Positions 1 to 7,328 are shown, numbered from the stretch's first letter. The stretch is 9,439 nt of DNA from Bacillota bacterium (GCA_030705665.1 JAUZQA010000117.1:1-9439), one strand, 5' to 3'. Made by a program: numbers and translations. Notes: generated from the letters alone by a model not told the origin.

Positions 1-251
1 CAATGCCATTGACGGAAGCAATGGCATTGGGAAAAATCATTGTGAAACCGGAGCACCCTTGCTATGGGCATATCAGTTCCAAACATTCATTTTCCGGCAA
101 TGAACAAAATTGGTTTGAACTAGTGAATATGGCTGCTGCTGCCCCATTAAAAGCTTCTGCTGAAAATCGCCAATATGCCTTTGATAAGTTCTCCAGTTTG
201 GTTATGAAACAAGGGTATAAAAGTTTCTTTGAGGATTGGTTGAATCAATAG
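1..251 (+). CDS. Probable glycosyltransferase, C-terminal fragment (5' end outside window)
   Basis: Only the last 82 or so residues are present; the reading frame is open to the left edge, so the gene starts upstream. The first ATG in frame, at position 3, is probably an internal methionine. The opening residues MPLTEAMALGK resemble the C-terminal nucleotide-sugar binding segment of GT-B fold glycosyltransferases, where a Pro-Leu-x-Glu-Ala-Met-Ala-x-Gly stretch precedes a hydrophobic strand (here IIVKPEH). The remainder is a helical tail ending ...FFEDWLNQ, as usual for the end of such proteins. The donor and acceptor sugars cannot be told from this fragment. The gene converges on the minus-strand operon to its right, and a shared hairpin terminator lies 40 bp after the stop codon. 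The family call rests on one motif, so an unrelated protein is possible. Confidence 0.55.
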   Translation, partial: MPLTEAMALGKIIVKPEHPCYGHISSKHSFSGNEQNWFELVNMAAAAPLKASAENRQYAFDKFSSLVMKQGYKSFFEDWLNQ

Positions 252-286
252 TGGAATGAAAGTTGGTTTTTACCGAAAGGAAATAC

Positions 287-325
287 TAAAGAAAGCCAGC
301 TTTTCTGAGCTGGCTCTTTTCTTTT
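287..325. terminator. Bidirectional intrinsic terminator between convergent genes
   Basis: A perfect 7-bp stem, AGCCAGC (294-300) with GCTGGCT (309-315), encloses an 8-nt loop. On the plus strand it is followed by CTTTTCTTTT; on the minus strand by TTTCTTTAGTATTT. It lies after the stop codons of both the left plus-strand gene and the minus-strand glutamate-synthase-like operon, so it probably serves both. A small extra palindrome, TAACA-TT-TGTTA (336-347), lies between it and the minus-strand stop. Confidence 0.85.
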
Positions 326-373
326 AATTTGAACATAACATTTGTTAAAAAATAAGCGAATATACCGAATTTC

Positions 374-1786
374 TTAGTCTTTTGTTTTCTCCTCCCATGG
401 TTCAAAGGAAAACGGAATACCAATCCTTTTGGCGGTTAATTGATCATAGGATACCAGGTCTTTTTTTGACAGTTCCTTTAAGGAGCGTTTCCCCATGGCT
501 CTTAATGCAATTTTCATTTCTTCCGTATTCGCTGTCAGGAAGTTTTCTGCTGCTTTTACCCCATCTTCAATTTTAAATTGATCCTTGAACTTCCCGTCAT
601 ACCATAAGGTTTGAGTTGGAGGTTCAAATGGAATTGCCTTGAATACTTGATCATGTGCGAGCGCAAATAACATGGCAGAACCTAAATAGACAGCATCCGC
701 CCCAAGTGCGAGCATTTTCAAAAAATGCCCTGGGACTAAAAGTCCGCCTGACACGATTAAACTAATCTGCCCCTTCATTTTTCTTTTTTCTAAATAATTT
801 GCAGCCCGAACGATCGCGTGCAGCGTTGGGATACCAAAATCATCATATAAAATAGGCGGGGCACCATGCATGGCCGCTTGTCCGCCATCTATTACAATAA
901 AATCAACTCCCATAAAGATTAAATGATCAATGTCTTCTTCAATTTTTCCGCCTGCCCCAATCTTCGCACCAATTGGAACTCCTCCTGAAAGTGCCCGAAG
1001 TTTTTTGACAAGCATTTTCAAATCGTCCAGGGTTTGTTCCTCAAAAAAGGACTCAGAGACAATTGCCTCCTCATTATCCTTTAGCCCCATAATTTCCCGG
1101 GCACGGCCCTTTAAATTTTGGGGAAGAACCGTTCTTCCCATTCCTGTCGTAGCACCCTGTCCCAGCCTAATTTCTATCATGTCAGCTCTTTTAATCACTT
1201 CTTCTTCCTTTCCCCATTCTGTTTGAGCAAATTGTAAAATATACTTTCCGGCCGCCTTTAATTCTTCAGGTAAAATTCCGCCTTGACCGGAATTAATCGC
1301 AGTCCCAACCTTTTTAGCTGCTTCCGCTAAAGAAAGCCTTGCTTGTTCACTCAGGGAAAGTCCATAGCCCATTCCGCTGATCATTAGAGGGATTTTTATT
1401 GTCATCGGTTTCTTTGCATTTGGTCCAATGGTAATGGCAACATCTACTTCTTCTTCACGATCAATTGGAAATGGTGACGTTTGGGCAGGGATGAAGGTAA
1501 TTGAGTCCAAATTTGGCCATTTTTTTGCGGAGCCGCCAATTGGACGGAAAATAGGCATACCTGTTTGTGCACGTAATGTATTCTCTATTACATTTTGAAC
1601 ACCCATATGACGAAGACCAGGCATCAATTCCATAATATTTTCTTGATAATTGTCGGTTAAAATGATTTTTCCTGTTACCTTAACTATCTTTTTTATCAAC
1701 CAACGCCAACTGACAAGACTAAATATGAATAGTAAAAAGAATATAGATATCATGGCAAAGTTTACTATTACTAATATATTTATCAT
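374..1786 (-). CDS. Membrane-anchored FMN-binding glutamate-synthase-like protein, paralogue 1 (downstream gene)
   Basis: This 470-aa protein belongs to the glutamate synthase central/FMN-binding barrel family (GltB domain 2-like, YerD-like). I chose the ATG at 1786 rather than the one at 1846: it has GGAG 8 nt upstream (1795-1798), aligns with the start of the neighbouring paralogue (both begin MINI), and avoids a 31-bp overlap with it. Residues 5-27 form one membrane helix. The barrel then shows LMISGMGYG (134-142), INSGQGG (164-170), ADMIEIRLGQGA (201-212), GAKIGAGGKIEEDIDHL (273-289), IDGGQAAMHGAPP (299-311) and a phosphate-binding-like SGGLLVPGHFLK...LGADAVYLGSA (346-371). There is no glutaminase domain. 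The protein has no cysteine, so the three 3Fe-4S ligands that follow the barrel in GltB are missing. An amine- or imine-handling FMN enzyme is likely, but the substrate is unknown. It is the second gene of a two-gene operon, 29 bp after its paralogue. Confidence 0.85.
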   Translation of the reverse strand: MINILVIVNFAMISIFFLLFIFSLVSWRWLIKKIVKVTGKIILTDNYQENIMELMPGLRHMGVQNVIENTLRAQTGMPIFRPIGGSAKKWPNLDSITFIPAQTSPFPIDREEEVDVAITIGPNAKKPMTIKIPLMISGMGYGLSLSEQARLSLAEAAKKVGTAINSGQGGILPEELKAAGKYILQFAQTEWGKEEEVIKRADMIEIRLGQGATTGMGRTVLPQNLKGRAREIMGLKDNEEAIVSESFFEEQTLDDLKMLVKKLRALSGGVPIGAKIGAGGKIEEDIDHLIFMGVDFIVIDGGQAAMHGAPPILYDDFGIPTLHAIVRAANYLEKRKMKGQISLIVSGGLLVPGHFLKMLALGADAVYLGSAMLFALAHDQVFKAIPFEPPTQTLWYDGKFKDQFKIEDGVKAAENFLTANTEEMKIALRAMGKRSLKELSKKDLVSYDQLTAKRIGIPFSFEPWEEKTKD

Positions 1787-1794
1787 CGTTTCTT

Positions 1795-1798
1795 CTCC
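1795..1798 (-). promoter_or_regulatory. Ribosome binding site fixing the start of paralogue 1
   Basis: On the minus strand the sequence reads ATGGAGAAGAAACGATG, giving GGAG with an 8-nt spacer to the ATG at 1786. It lies in the 29-bp gap after the stop of the upstream paralogue. The longer reading frame starting at 1846 would run through this site and has no comparable signal. Confidence 0.75.
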
Positions 1799-1815
1799 AT
1801 TTTTCAGAAATAGGA

Positions 1816-3231
1816 TTATAACATTTCTTTTTGGGAGTCTTTCCATGGTTCAAAAGTAAATGGAATTCCTAGTATTTTCGCAGTCGTTTCATCATTTGAC
1901 ACCAGATCTTTTTTTGTCACCTCTTGTAAAGAGCGTCTTCCCATTGCCCTTAATGCAGTTTTTATTTCTTCTATACTTGCTGTTAAGAATTTTTCAGCTG
2001 CTTTCGCCCCTTCCTTCACCTTAAATTCATCCTTGAATTTTCCTTGATCCCAAATAACTTGTGTTGGCGGTTCAAAGGGGAATGCATTTAAGTTTTGTTT
2101 ATGGGTGACAGCAAACAATATGGCAGAACCTAAATAGACAGCGTCAGCTCCTAATGCCAAAACTTTTAAAAAATGCCCGGGAGTGAAAAGTCCAGCGGAT
2201 GCAATTAAACTGATTTGTCCTTTTTTGTTTCTCTTTTCCAAATGATTGGCGGCTCGAGTAACTGCATGGAAGGTTGGGATGCCAATATCATCAGCTAGAA
2301 TGGGCGGTGCACCATATGAGCTTCCTTGTCCTCCGTCAATTGTGATAAAATCAACCCCAATCTCAATTAAATGATCGATATCTTCTTCGATTTTTCCACC
2401 AGCCCCAATTTTAACGCCAATAGGGACTCCCCCAGACAGCTCTCGAAGTACATCGACAAGTTCTTTTATGTTTTCTAACTTTTGATTATCAAAAAATCGT
2501 TCAAATATCACAGCATCTTCATTGTCTTTAAGCCCTAATACTTTTGTGGCACGATTGGATATTGCTTTATGAGGGATTTTCCAGCCCATCCCGGAAACCG
2601 CACCTTGCCCCAATTTAATTTCAATCATGTCAGCTTGCTTTATGATATCTTCCTCCTTGGACCATTCTGTTTTGGAAAACTGTAAAATATACTTTCCAGC
2701 TTTGTTTAATTCCTCAGGTAGTATTCCGCCTTCCCCTGAGTTAAGAGCAGTCTCAACTTTACTGGCAGCTTCCGCCAAGGAAAACCTTGCTTGTTCACTT
2801 AGTGAAATCCCATAGCCCATTCCGCTGATCATCAGCGGAATTTTAATTGTCATTGGTTTTTTTGCATTTGGTCCAATGGTAACGGTGACATCTATTTCTT
2901 CGTCACTATTAAGCGGAAACGGTGATGTTTGAGCAGGGATAAAGGTAATCGGATCAAGGTGCGGCCATTTTTTTGATGAGCCGAGCGGTCGATGAAGCAG
3001 ACTTCCCGCTTCTGCCCTCAAGCTATTCTCAAGTGTATTTTGAATGCCCATATGCCGAAGTCCTGGCATTACTTCCAAAATATTTTCTTGATAATTGTCC
3101 GTTAACAGGATTTTCCCCATGTGTTTCACCACTTGTTTCATGACCGTGCGCCAACCAAAAAGCAAGAATAAAACAAGGAAAAAAACGATTGAAATCATGA
3201 AAAAGCTTAAGTAATAATAGATGTTTATCAT
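1816..3231 (-). CDS. Membrane-anchored FMN-binding glutamate-synthase-like protein, paralogue 2 (first gene of operon)
   Basis: This 471-aa protein is a close, colinear paralogue of the gene at 374-1786. It begins with a hydrophobic helix (about residues 5-27) followed by basic residues, so the catalytic domain probably faces the cytoplasm. Shared family blocks are LTDNYQENI (43-51), MPGLRHMG (55-62), IGPNAKKPMTIKIPLMISGM (119-138), NSGEGG (164-169), ADMIEIKLGQGA (200-211), KIGAGGKIEEDIDHLI (274-289), IDGGQGSSYGAPP (298-310) and SAGLFTPGHFLKVLALGADA (345-364). These match the FMN-binding barrel of glutamate synthases. The glutaminase domain is absent and there is no cysteine anywhere, so no 3Fe-4S cluster can be bound as in GltB. 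The start ATG at 3231 has GGGG 8 nt upstream. It is transcribed away from the DUF2071 gene. The physiological reaction cannot be read from the sequence. Confidence 0.85.
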   Translation of the reverse strand: MINIYYYLSFFMISIVFFLVLFLLFGWRTVMKQVVKHMGKILLTDNYQENILEVMPGLRHMGIQNTLENSLRAEAGSLLHRPLGSSKKWPHLDPITFIPAQTSPFPLNSDEEIDVTVTIGPNAKKPMTIKIPLMISGMGYGISLSEQARFSLAEAASKVETALNSGEGGILPEELNKAGKYILQFSKTEWSKEEDIIKQADMIEIKLGQGAVSGMGWKIPHKAISNRATKVLGLKDNEDAVIFERFFDNQKLENIKELVDVLRELSGGVPIGVKIGAGGKIEEDIDHLIEIGVDFITIDGGQGSSYGAPPILADDIGIPTFHAVTRAANHLEKRNKKGQISLIASAGLFTPGHFLKVLALGADAVYLGSAILFAVTHKQNLNAFPFEPPTQVIWDQGKFKDEFKVKEGAKAAEKFLTASIEEIKTALRAMGRRSLQEVTKKDLVSNDETTAKILGIPFTFEPWKDSQKEML

Positions 3232-3387
3232 ATTTATTGCCCCACTAACAGCATATTTTAAAGGAATATCCTGCTATTATTGTTTCCAAAAAAATGAAAA
3301 TGATATAGATCAATATTCGTTAAACTAAAGGTATTAAATTTTATTTTTTACCAAAATTAAGAACATATAAAAGAGGGGGGCATTGTC
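3232..3387. promoter_or_regulatory. Divergent intergenic promoter region
   Basis: This AT-rich 156-bp gap separates the minus-strand glutamate-synthase-like operon from the plus-strand DUF2071 gene, so promoters for both should lie here. A weak plus-strand candidate is TTGTTT (3280-3285) with TATAGA (3304-3309) at 18 bp spacing. I see no convincing SigA pair for the minus strand. A broken inverted repeat (AGCA-TATT ... AATA-TCC-TGCT, about 3250-3275) lies just upstream of the minus-strand gene and could be an operator or 5'-UTR hairpin. Confidence 0.35.
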
Positions 3388-4134
3388 ATGAACATTATGG
3401 ATGAAGTCACCCATCGTCCTTGGCCAATCGTTTCTAAAAACTGGATTATAAGACAATCTTGGAGTAATTTATTGTTTACTCATTGGCCGATTTCTGTTGA
3501 TTTACTGAGGCCGCATATTCCAAGTTCTTTAAAAATAGATACCTTTGAAGGGACCGCATGGCTGGGTGTGGTTGTTTTCATTATGGAGGGAATTTATCTC
3601 CGTGGATTGCCAGCTTTATCCCTTACTCCGAAATTTGCAGAAATTAATGTTAGGACATATGTTCAATATAAGGGTAAACCCGGTGTTTTTTTCATGTCTC
3701 TGGATGTTGGGGACTGGGCATCGTTAATGATTGCAAAGAGATGGTTTCGTTTGCCATACAAAGCTGCCCAAATTTCTTTTCGAAAAGATGGACAAACTGT
3801 TTTTTGTCAGAGTCTGCGTAAAGGTAAATCGAAAGTTCCGATAGGTTTTCATACGAATTATATTCCTGATTCGAAAGTTTATTTTACCAAAAAAGAAATG
3901 TTTGACTATTGGCTTACTGAGCGATATTGCTTCTTTAGTACGGATCAAAGGGGAAAGATCTATTGCGGTGAAATTCATCATCAACCGTGGCCATTACAAA
4001 AAGTTGATATCGAAATCTGTGGGAATTCCCTTTTTACTCCATTTCAATTGGACCTTTCTGCAGAAAAACCGATTGCACATTTTTCAAGGGGACTGGATTC
4101 CACCTTTTGGAATATTAAGAGATTAGATTGGTAA
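3388..4134 (+). CDS. DUF2071 family protein (YqjF-like)
   Basis: This complete 248-aa soluble protein has no signal peptide or membrane helix. The ATG at 3388 follows AGGGGGG with a 7-nt spacer, a strong Shine-Dalgarno site; a second in-frame ATG three codons later lacks one. Family hallmarks are RPWP (10-13), WSNLLFTHWP (25-34), LLRPHIPSSLKIDTFEGTAW (39-58), EINVRTYVQYKGKPGVFF (85-102), a SLDVGD segment (104-109), LPYKAA (122-127), and the C-terminal LTERYCFF (176-183) and IHHQPWPLQ (196-204). DUF2071 proteins are thought to share a fold with acetoacetate decarboxylases, but I know of no established reaction for them. The length is typical. It stands alone on its strand, divergent from the FMN-enzyme pair and followed by a 187-bp gap with no clear terminator. 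The family call is firm; function is unknown. Confidence 0.9.
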   Translation: MNIMDEVTHRPWPIVSKNWIIRQSWSNLLFTHWPISVDLLRPHIPSSLKIDTFEGTAWLGVVVFIMEGIYLRGLPALSLTPKFAEINVRTYVQYKGKPGVFFMSLDVGDWASLMIAKRWFRLPYKAAQISFRKDGQTVFCQSLRKGKSKVPIGFHTNYIPDSKVYFTKKEMFDYWLTERYCFFSTDQRGKIYCGEIHHQPWPLQKVDIEICGNSLFTPFQLDLSAEKPIAHFSRGLDSTFWNIKRLDW

Positions 4135-4321
4135 TATGTAAACGAGATTCTTCTTTTATCCGCCCAATTCCTCATTCCTCCACACATAGATATGATTAAA
4201 CTCCCATCCTGATAGTTTTAACAAAATATTAAATTCTTTAAAACAGTGATGCTTATAATAAATAACCATAAATAGGAGAATATAGAAAAGATATTAGGGT
4301 ATAAAAATTGGGGGAACAGCC
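4135..4321 (+). promoter_or_regulatory. Upstream region of the germination operon, promoter not resolved
   Basis: Germinant receptor operons are usually transcribed in the forespore by SigG. I searched this AT-rich gap for a SigG-like pair and found none that is convincing. The best -10-like sequence is TATAAT at 4254-4259, with only poor -35 candidates (for example TTAAAT at 4229-4234, spacing 19). CATAAATA at 4267-4274 is one base off a SigG-type -10. No rho-independent terminator for the preceding DUF2071 gene is visible. Confidence 0.25.
4309..4315 (+). promoter_or_regulatory. Ribosome binding site supporting a TTG start for gerA
   Basis: The run TGGGGGAACAGCC immediately precedes TTG at 4322, giving a G-rich Shine-Dalgarno with about 7 nt spacing. 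No ATG or GTG in this frame nearby has a comparable site; the next in-frame candidate, GTG at 4334, sits too far from it. Confidence 0.65.
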
Positions 4322-5896
4322 TTGATTCGTAATGTGAATAAATTATTGGGCAAGTCGGATACAAAAAAACAACTTGTGGAAAATAATATACCCAAGCCAC
4401 AAGGGACCCTCTATGAAAGCTTCGACCAGAATGTCGAAACACTTCGCTCTATTTATAATCATTGTTCAGATGTCGTGTTCCGTTCGTTTTTCCTCTTTAG
4501 AAAAAAAAGGGCAATGATTATATATATTGAGGGAATGTCAGATACAAAGGGAATTGACGAGTATGTGCTTTTACCGCTAATGAGGGAAACAACCAATGAG
4601 GCAGAACCGTTAAATGAATTTCTGGAAAATAAAGTACCTGTTTCCAAAGTGAAGAGAGTGAATATGCTGGCGGATTGTATCGAATCCATTTCTTTCGGTG
4701 ACCCTCTTCTTTTGTATGAAGGGGAAGGTGATGCTTTCTCCTTAGGATTGTGCAGCTGGGAAAAGCGAGGGATCGAAGAACCGTCTGCAGAAGCAGGAAT
4801 CAGGGGACCCAGAGAAGGGTTTAATGAATCCTTACAGGTAAGTATGTCGCAGCTGCGACGTATTATTAAAAGCCCTGCCTTAAAAATGAAATTCCTGAAG
4901 ATCGGAGAATACACCAAGACTAGAGTAGTATTGGCATATATTGATGGACTTGCGGAGAAAACATTGATTGATGAATTAACAAACAGGATGAATCGAATTA
5001 AGATCGACGGTATCTTAGAAAGTAATTATATCGAGGAAATGATTGAGGATAACCCGTATTCACCTTTCCCGCAGATCCTGTCTACAGAAAGGCCGGATAC
5101 AGCTTCTGCTCATTTGCTCGAGGGAAGGGCCGTAATTTTGGTGGAAGGCAGCCCGTTTTGTTTAATTGCTCCCATTACGTTTTTTTCAATGATTCAATCA
5201 CATGAAGATTATTACCAACGCTCAATGGGCAGCACTTGTATCCGTTGGCTGCGCTATACCTTTCTTGTTATTTCACTCTTGCTGCCATCATTATACGTTG
5301 CTATTTTGTCTTTTCATCAAGAAATGGTGCCAGCCGCGCTGCTCTTGAGCATGTCAGCTTCAAGGGAAGCTGTTCCATTTCCCGCGGTAGTTGAGGCATT
5401 GATCATGGAAATTTCGTTTGAAGCATTAAGAGAAGCTGGTGTTCGACTGCCTAAGCAAATTGGTGCCGCTGTTAGTATTGTAGGTGCGCTCGTAATTGGA
5501 CAGGCTGCCGTTCAAGCAGGGTTAGTGTCTGCCCCGATGGTCATTGTTGTGGCCATTACAGGGATTGCCTCCTTTATGATCCCTCGTTATTTTACCGGAA
5601 TAGCTATTCGGATGCTTCGCTTTCCAATGATGCTGCTTTCTGCAACATTGGGATTGCTTGGCATTATGATGGGGATTATTGCCATCGTGATTCACTTATG
5701 CAGCTTGCGTTCCTTTGGTGCTCCCTACTTAGCGCCTGTAGCACCGCTAAAAGTTAGGGAATTAAAAGATGTTTTTTGGAGATCTCCTTGGTGGATGATG
5801 GATGCACGTCCACACTTTAACGGAGAGTTTGACTTATACCGACAGTCGCCTGGACAGGGGCCGAAGCCCCCAAATGGGGGCCAAACAGGTAACTAA
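4322..5896 (+). CDS. gerA: Spore germination protein, GerA family (receptor A subunit)
   Basis: This 524-aa protein is the A subunit of a GerA-type germinant receptor, which sits in the spore inner membrane and responds to small molecules such as amino acids or sugars. It starts at TTG. The N-terminal cytoplasmic domain shows SDVVFRSFF (49-57), IEGMSDTKGIDEYVLLPLM (69-87) and the family signature GPREGFNES (162-170). GEYTKTRVVLAYIDGLA (195-211) and DNPYSPFPQILSTERPD (243-259) follow. The membrane domain begins after EDYYQRS (295-301), with helices at about 311-331, 383-400, 403-421 and 436-459, and ends in the conserved FGAPYLAPVAP (465-475) and WRSPWWMMDARP (487-498). Length and order match GerAA, GerBA and GerKA of B. 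subtilis. The short Gly/Pro-rich tail is coded over two competing hairpins. It is first in the operon, 26 bp before gerC. The gene symbol is generic; ligand specificity is unknown. Confidence 0.95.
   Translation: MIRNVNKLLGKSDTKKQLVENNIPKPQGTLYESFDQNVETLRSIYNHCSDVVFRSFFLFRKKRAMIIYIEGMSDTKGIDEYVLLPLMRETTNEAEPLNEFLENKVPVSKVKRVNMLADCIESISFGDPLLLYEGEGDAFSLGLCSWEKRGIEEPSAEAGIRGPREGFNESLQVSMSQLRRIIKSPALKMKFLKIGEYTKTRVVLAYIDGLAEKTLIDELTNRMNRIKIDGILESNYIEEMIEDNPYSPFPQILSTERPDTASAHLLEGRAVILVEGSPFCLIAPITFFSMIQSHEDYYQRSMGSTCIRWLRYTFLVISLLLPSLYVAILSFHQEMVPAALLLSMSASREAVPFPAVVEALIMEISFEALREAGVRLPKQIGAAVSIVGALVIGQAAVQAGLVSAPMVIVVAITGIASFMIPRYFTGIAIRMLRFPMMLLSATLGLLGIMMGIIAIVIHLCSLRSFGAPYLAPVAPLKVRELKDVFWRSPWWMMDARPHFNGEFDLYRQSPGQGPKPPNGGQTGN
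5857..5881 (+). promoter_or_regulatory. Two mutually exclusive hairpins at the gerA/gerC junction
   Basis: GGGGC (5857-5861) can pair with GCCCC (5866-5870) around CGAA. Alternatively GCCCCC (5866-5871) can pair with GGGGGC (5876-5881) around AAAT. Both use the same middle arm. Neither is followed by a U-tract, so they are not intrinsic terminators. They lie inside the last codons of gerA, about 30 nt before the gerC ribosome binding site, and could influence mRNA processing or relative translation. Function is inferred only. Confidence 0.4.
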
Positions 5897-5922
5897 TCAA
5901 CAGAAAATTGGTGGGGAAATTG

Positions 5923-7110
5923 ATGAAAAACCTCTTTCTTTTGCTCACTGTTTGTGGATCCATCTTTTTATTAAGCGGATGCTGGGATCGGATCGAAGTT
6001 AATGATTTGGCGATTGTAACAGGTGCAGCTATTGATAAGACAAGAGATAATCATGTTGTACTCTCTGTCCAAATATTCCTTCCCAAAGCGCTTAGCAGCG
6101 GTGGCGGCCAAGGAGGCGGAGGTTCCAGCGGCGGGGCGATTACACTAGTAGCTTCTCAGAAAGGAATCAATCTTTCCGATGCACTCTCAAAGCTTCAAGG
6201 AATTATACCCAGAAAAGTATTTTGGGGACAATGCAAAGTGTTTATATTTGGAGAAAAGGTAGCAATGGGAGGAATTCAAAAAGATATGGACTTTCTTCTT
6301 CGGCATCCGCAAACAAGGGAAAGAGCCTATTTGTTTGTTGGCAAAGGGGAAGCAAGTCAGTATCTTGAACCGACGCCCAGATTGGAACGAACATCGTCTG
6401 AAGTAATCCGGGAGCTATCTAAAGCACGAATTGGGATGGATGTCACAATGAAAGAGTTAGATGAGATGTTAATGGGAAATACTCATGCTGCAGCACTTCC
6501 ATACCTTGAAATGAGAACACACAAACTAAGTGAAAAAGAGTCAATGAAGGCTCCCAAGATTCTGGGAACAGCTGTTTTTAAAAAGGATCAAATGGTAGGG
6601 ACGATTACCGAGCGAGAAACAAGAGGGGTAGTGTGGCTAAAAAATAAAATTAAAGGCTATACAGTGAATGTAAAGCCTGAAAAAACAGCTGGGGATGTTT
6701 CGTTAGACCCTGTTTCAGCTGTTATAAGGCTGAAACCTGAAATCCAAAATGGAAAGTGGACAATGAACGTGCATATTCGTACAGAAGGTAATGTCTTGCA
6801 AAACCAAACAAAATTTAGTTTAACAGATCCCCAATTTCAAAAGAGCGTCGAAAAAGCGTATCAAGAAGCAATTAAACAGCGTATTAACCTGACACTTCAA
6901 CCGCTGCAACACAAGATGAAAGCCGATATTGTAGGCTTTGCAGATGAATTCAATCGGAAATATCCGGATCAATGGAAACTGGTTGAAAACCGCTGGGATG
7001 AGGTTTTTTCAAATATGAAGGTTAACATTGATGTAGACGCCTACATTCGTAGACAGGGTTCAATTATCGAGCCGGGAGGATTGCCTAAGAATGAGGTGAA
7101 AGAAAAGTGA
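5923..7110 (+). CDS. gerC: Spore germination lipoprotein, Ger(x)C family (receptor C subunit)
   Basis: This 395-aa protein is the lipoprotein subunit of the receptor, anchored on the outer face of the spore inner membrane. I chose ATG 5923 over the in-frame TTG at 5908 because GGGG (5913-5916) sits 6 nt before it and the signal peptide then begins MKN. The signal peptide runs to the lipobox LSGC, with the lipid-modified cysteine at residue 20 followed directly by the family hallmark CWDRIEVND. Further GerC features are FWGQCKVFIFGE (100-111), FLLRHPQTRERAYLFVGKG (124-142), ILGTAVFKKDQMVG (213-226) and a C-terminal helical region (about 303-365) where GerC domain 3 lies. A Gly/Ser-rich stretch (58-72) interrupts the N-terminal domain after LPKAL and looks like a flexible loop. 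It overlaps the next gene by 4 bp. Confidence 0.93.
   Translation: MKNLFLLLTVCGSIFLLSGCWDRIEVNDLAIVTGAAIDKTRDNHVVLSVQIFLPKALSSGGGQGGGGSSGGAITLVASQKGINLSDALSKLQGIIPRKVFWGQCKVFIFGEKVAMGGIQKDMDFLLRHPQTRERAYLFVGKGEASQYLEPTPRLERTSSEVIRELSKARIGMDVTMKELDEMLMGNTHAAALPYLEMRTHKLSEKESMKAPKILGTAVFKKDQMVGTITERETRGVVWLKNKIKGYTVNVKPEKTAGDVSLDPVSAVIRLKPEIQNGKWTMNVHIRTEGNVLQNQTKFSLTDPQFQKSVEKAYQEAIKQRINLTLQPLQHKMKADIVGFADEFNRKYPDQWKLVENRWDEVFSNMKVNIDVDAYIRRQGSIIEPGGLPKNEVKEK
7093..7098 (+). promoter_or_regulatory. Ribosome binding site for the D-subunit gene, inside gerC
   Basis: GAGGTG lies exactly 8 nt before GTG at 7107, within the last codons of gerC. It decides the non-ATG start of the small overlapping gene and, with the GTGA overlap, points to translational coupling. 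Confidence 0.7.
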
Positions 7111-7328
7111 GGTGGGGAGCGTTCATAGGTACAACGATCATCATTGCTGTGATCATTTTGTTTCAATGGCCGAAAATGAAACAGCATCCTAAAAAGGATA
7201 AAATGGCGTTTTTAATGTTGTTAGTTTTTGTTTGGGTGCTGTCTATGTTTGACCTCCCGAAAATGGCAGGACCAGTTACATGGATCGAAGCCCTATTTAG
7301 ACCTGTTGGACAGTTTATGGATAAGTAA
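7107..7328 (+). CDS. Small two-helix membrane protein, probable germinant receptor D subunit
   Basis: This 73-aa protein starts at GTG, overlapping the gerC stop as GTGA. Hydrophobic segments at about residues 5-20 and 33-49 are separated by a basic loop (KMKQHPKKDK, 23-32), so both ends probably lie on the outer side with a short cytoplasmic loop. The tail DLPKMAGPVTWIEALFRPVG (49-68) is amphipathic. Small two-helix D-type proteins are encoded next to some receptor operons of Bacillus (for example gerKD) and modulate receptor activity. Position between the C and B genes, size and topology fit that group. The assignment rests on context and topology rather than a strong motif. An ordinary small membrane protein is the alternative. 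It ends 55 bp before gerB. Confidence 0.7.
   Translation: MRWGAFIGTTIIIAVIILFQWPKMKQHPKKDKMAFLMLLVFVWVLSMFDLPKMAGPVTWIEALFRPVGQFMDK

Noticed and set aside
1787..1846. Longer start for paralogue 1 at 1846, adding 20 residues (MERLPKRNVI...)
   Set aside because: It would overlap the upstream paralogue by 31 bp, lacks a ribosome binding site, adds a charged stretch absent from the paralogue, and the ATG at 1786 has an ideal Shine-Dalgarno.
4459..4917. 152-aa minus-strand open frame inside gerA
   Set aside because: It lies antisense to conserved GerA-domain codons and shows no family features of its own.
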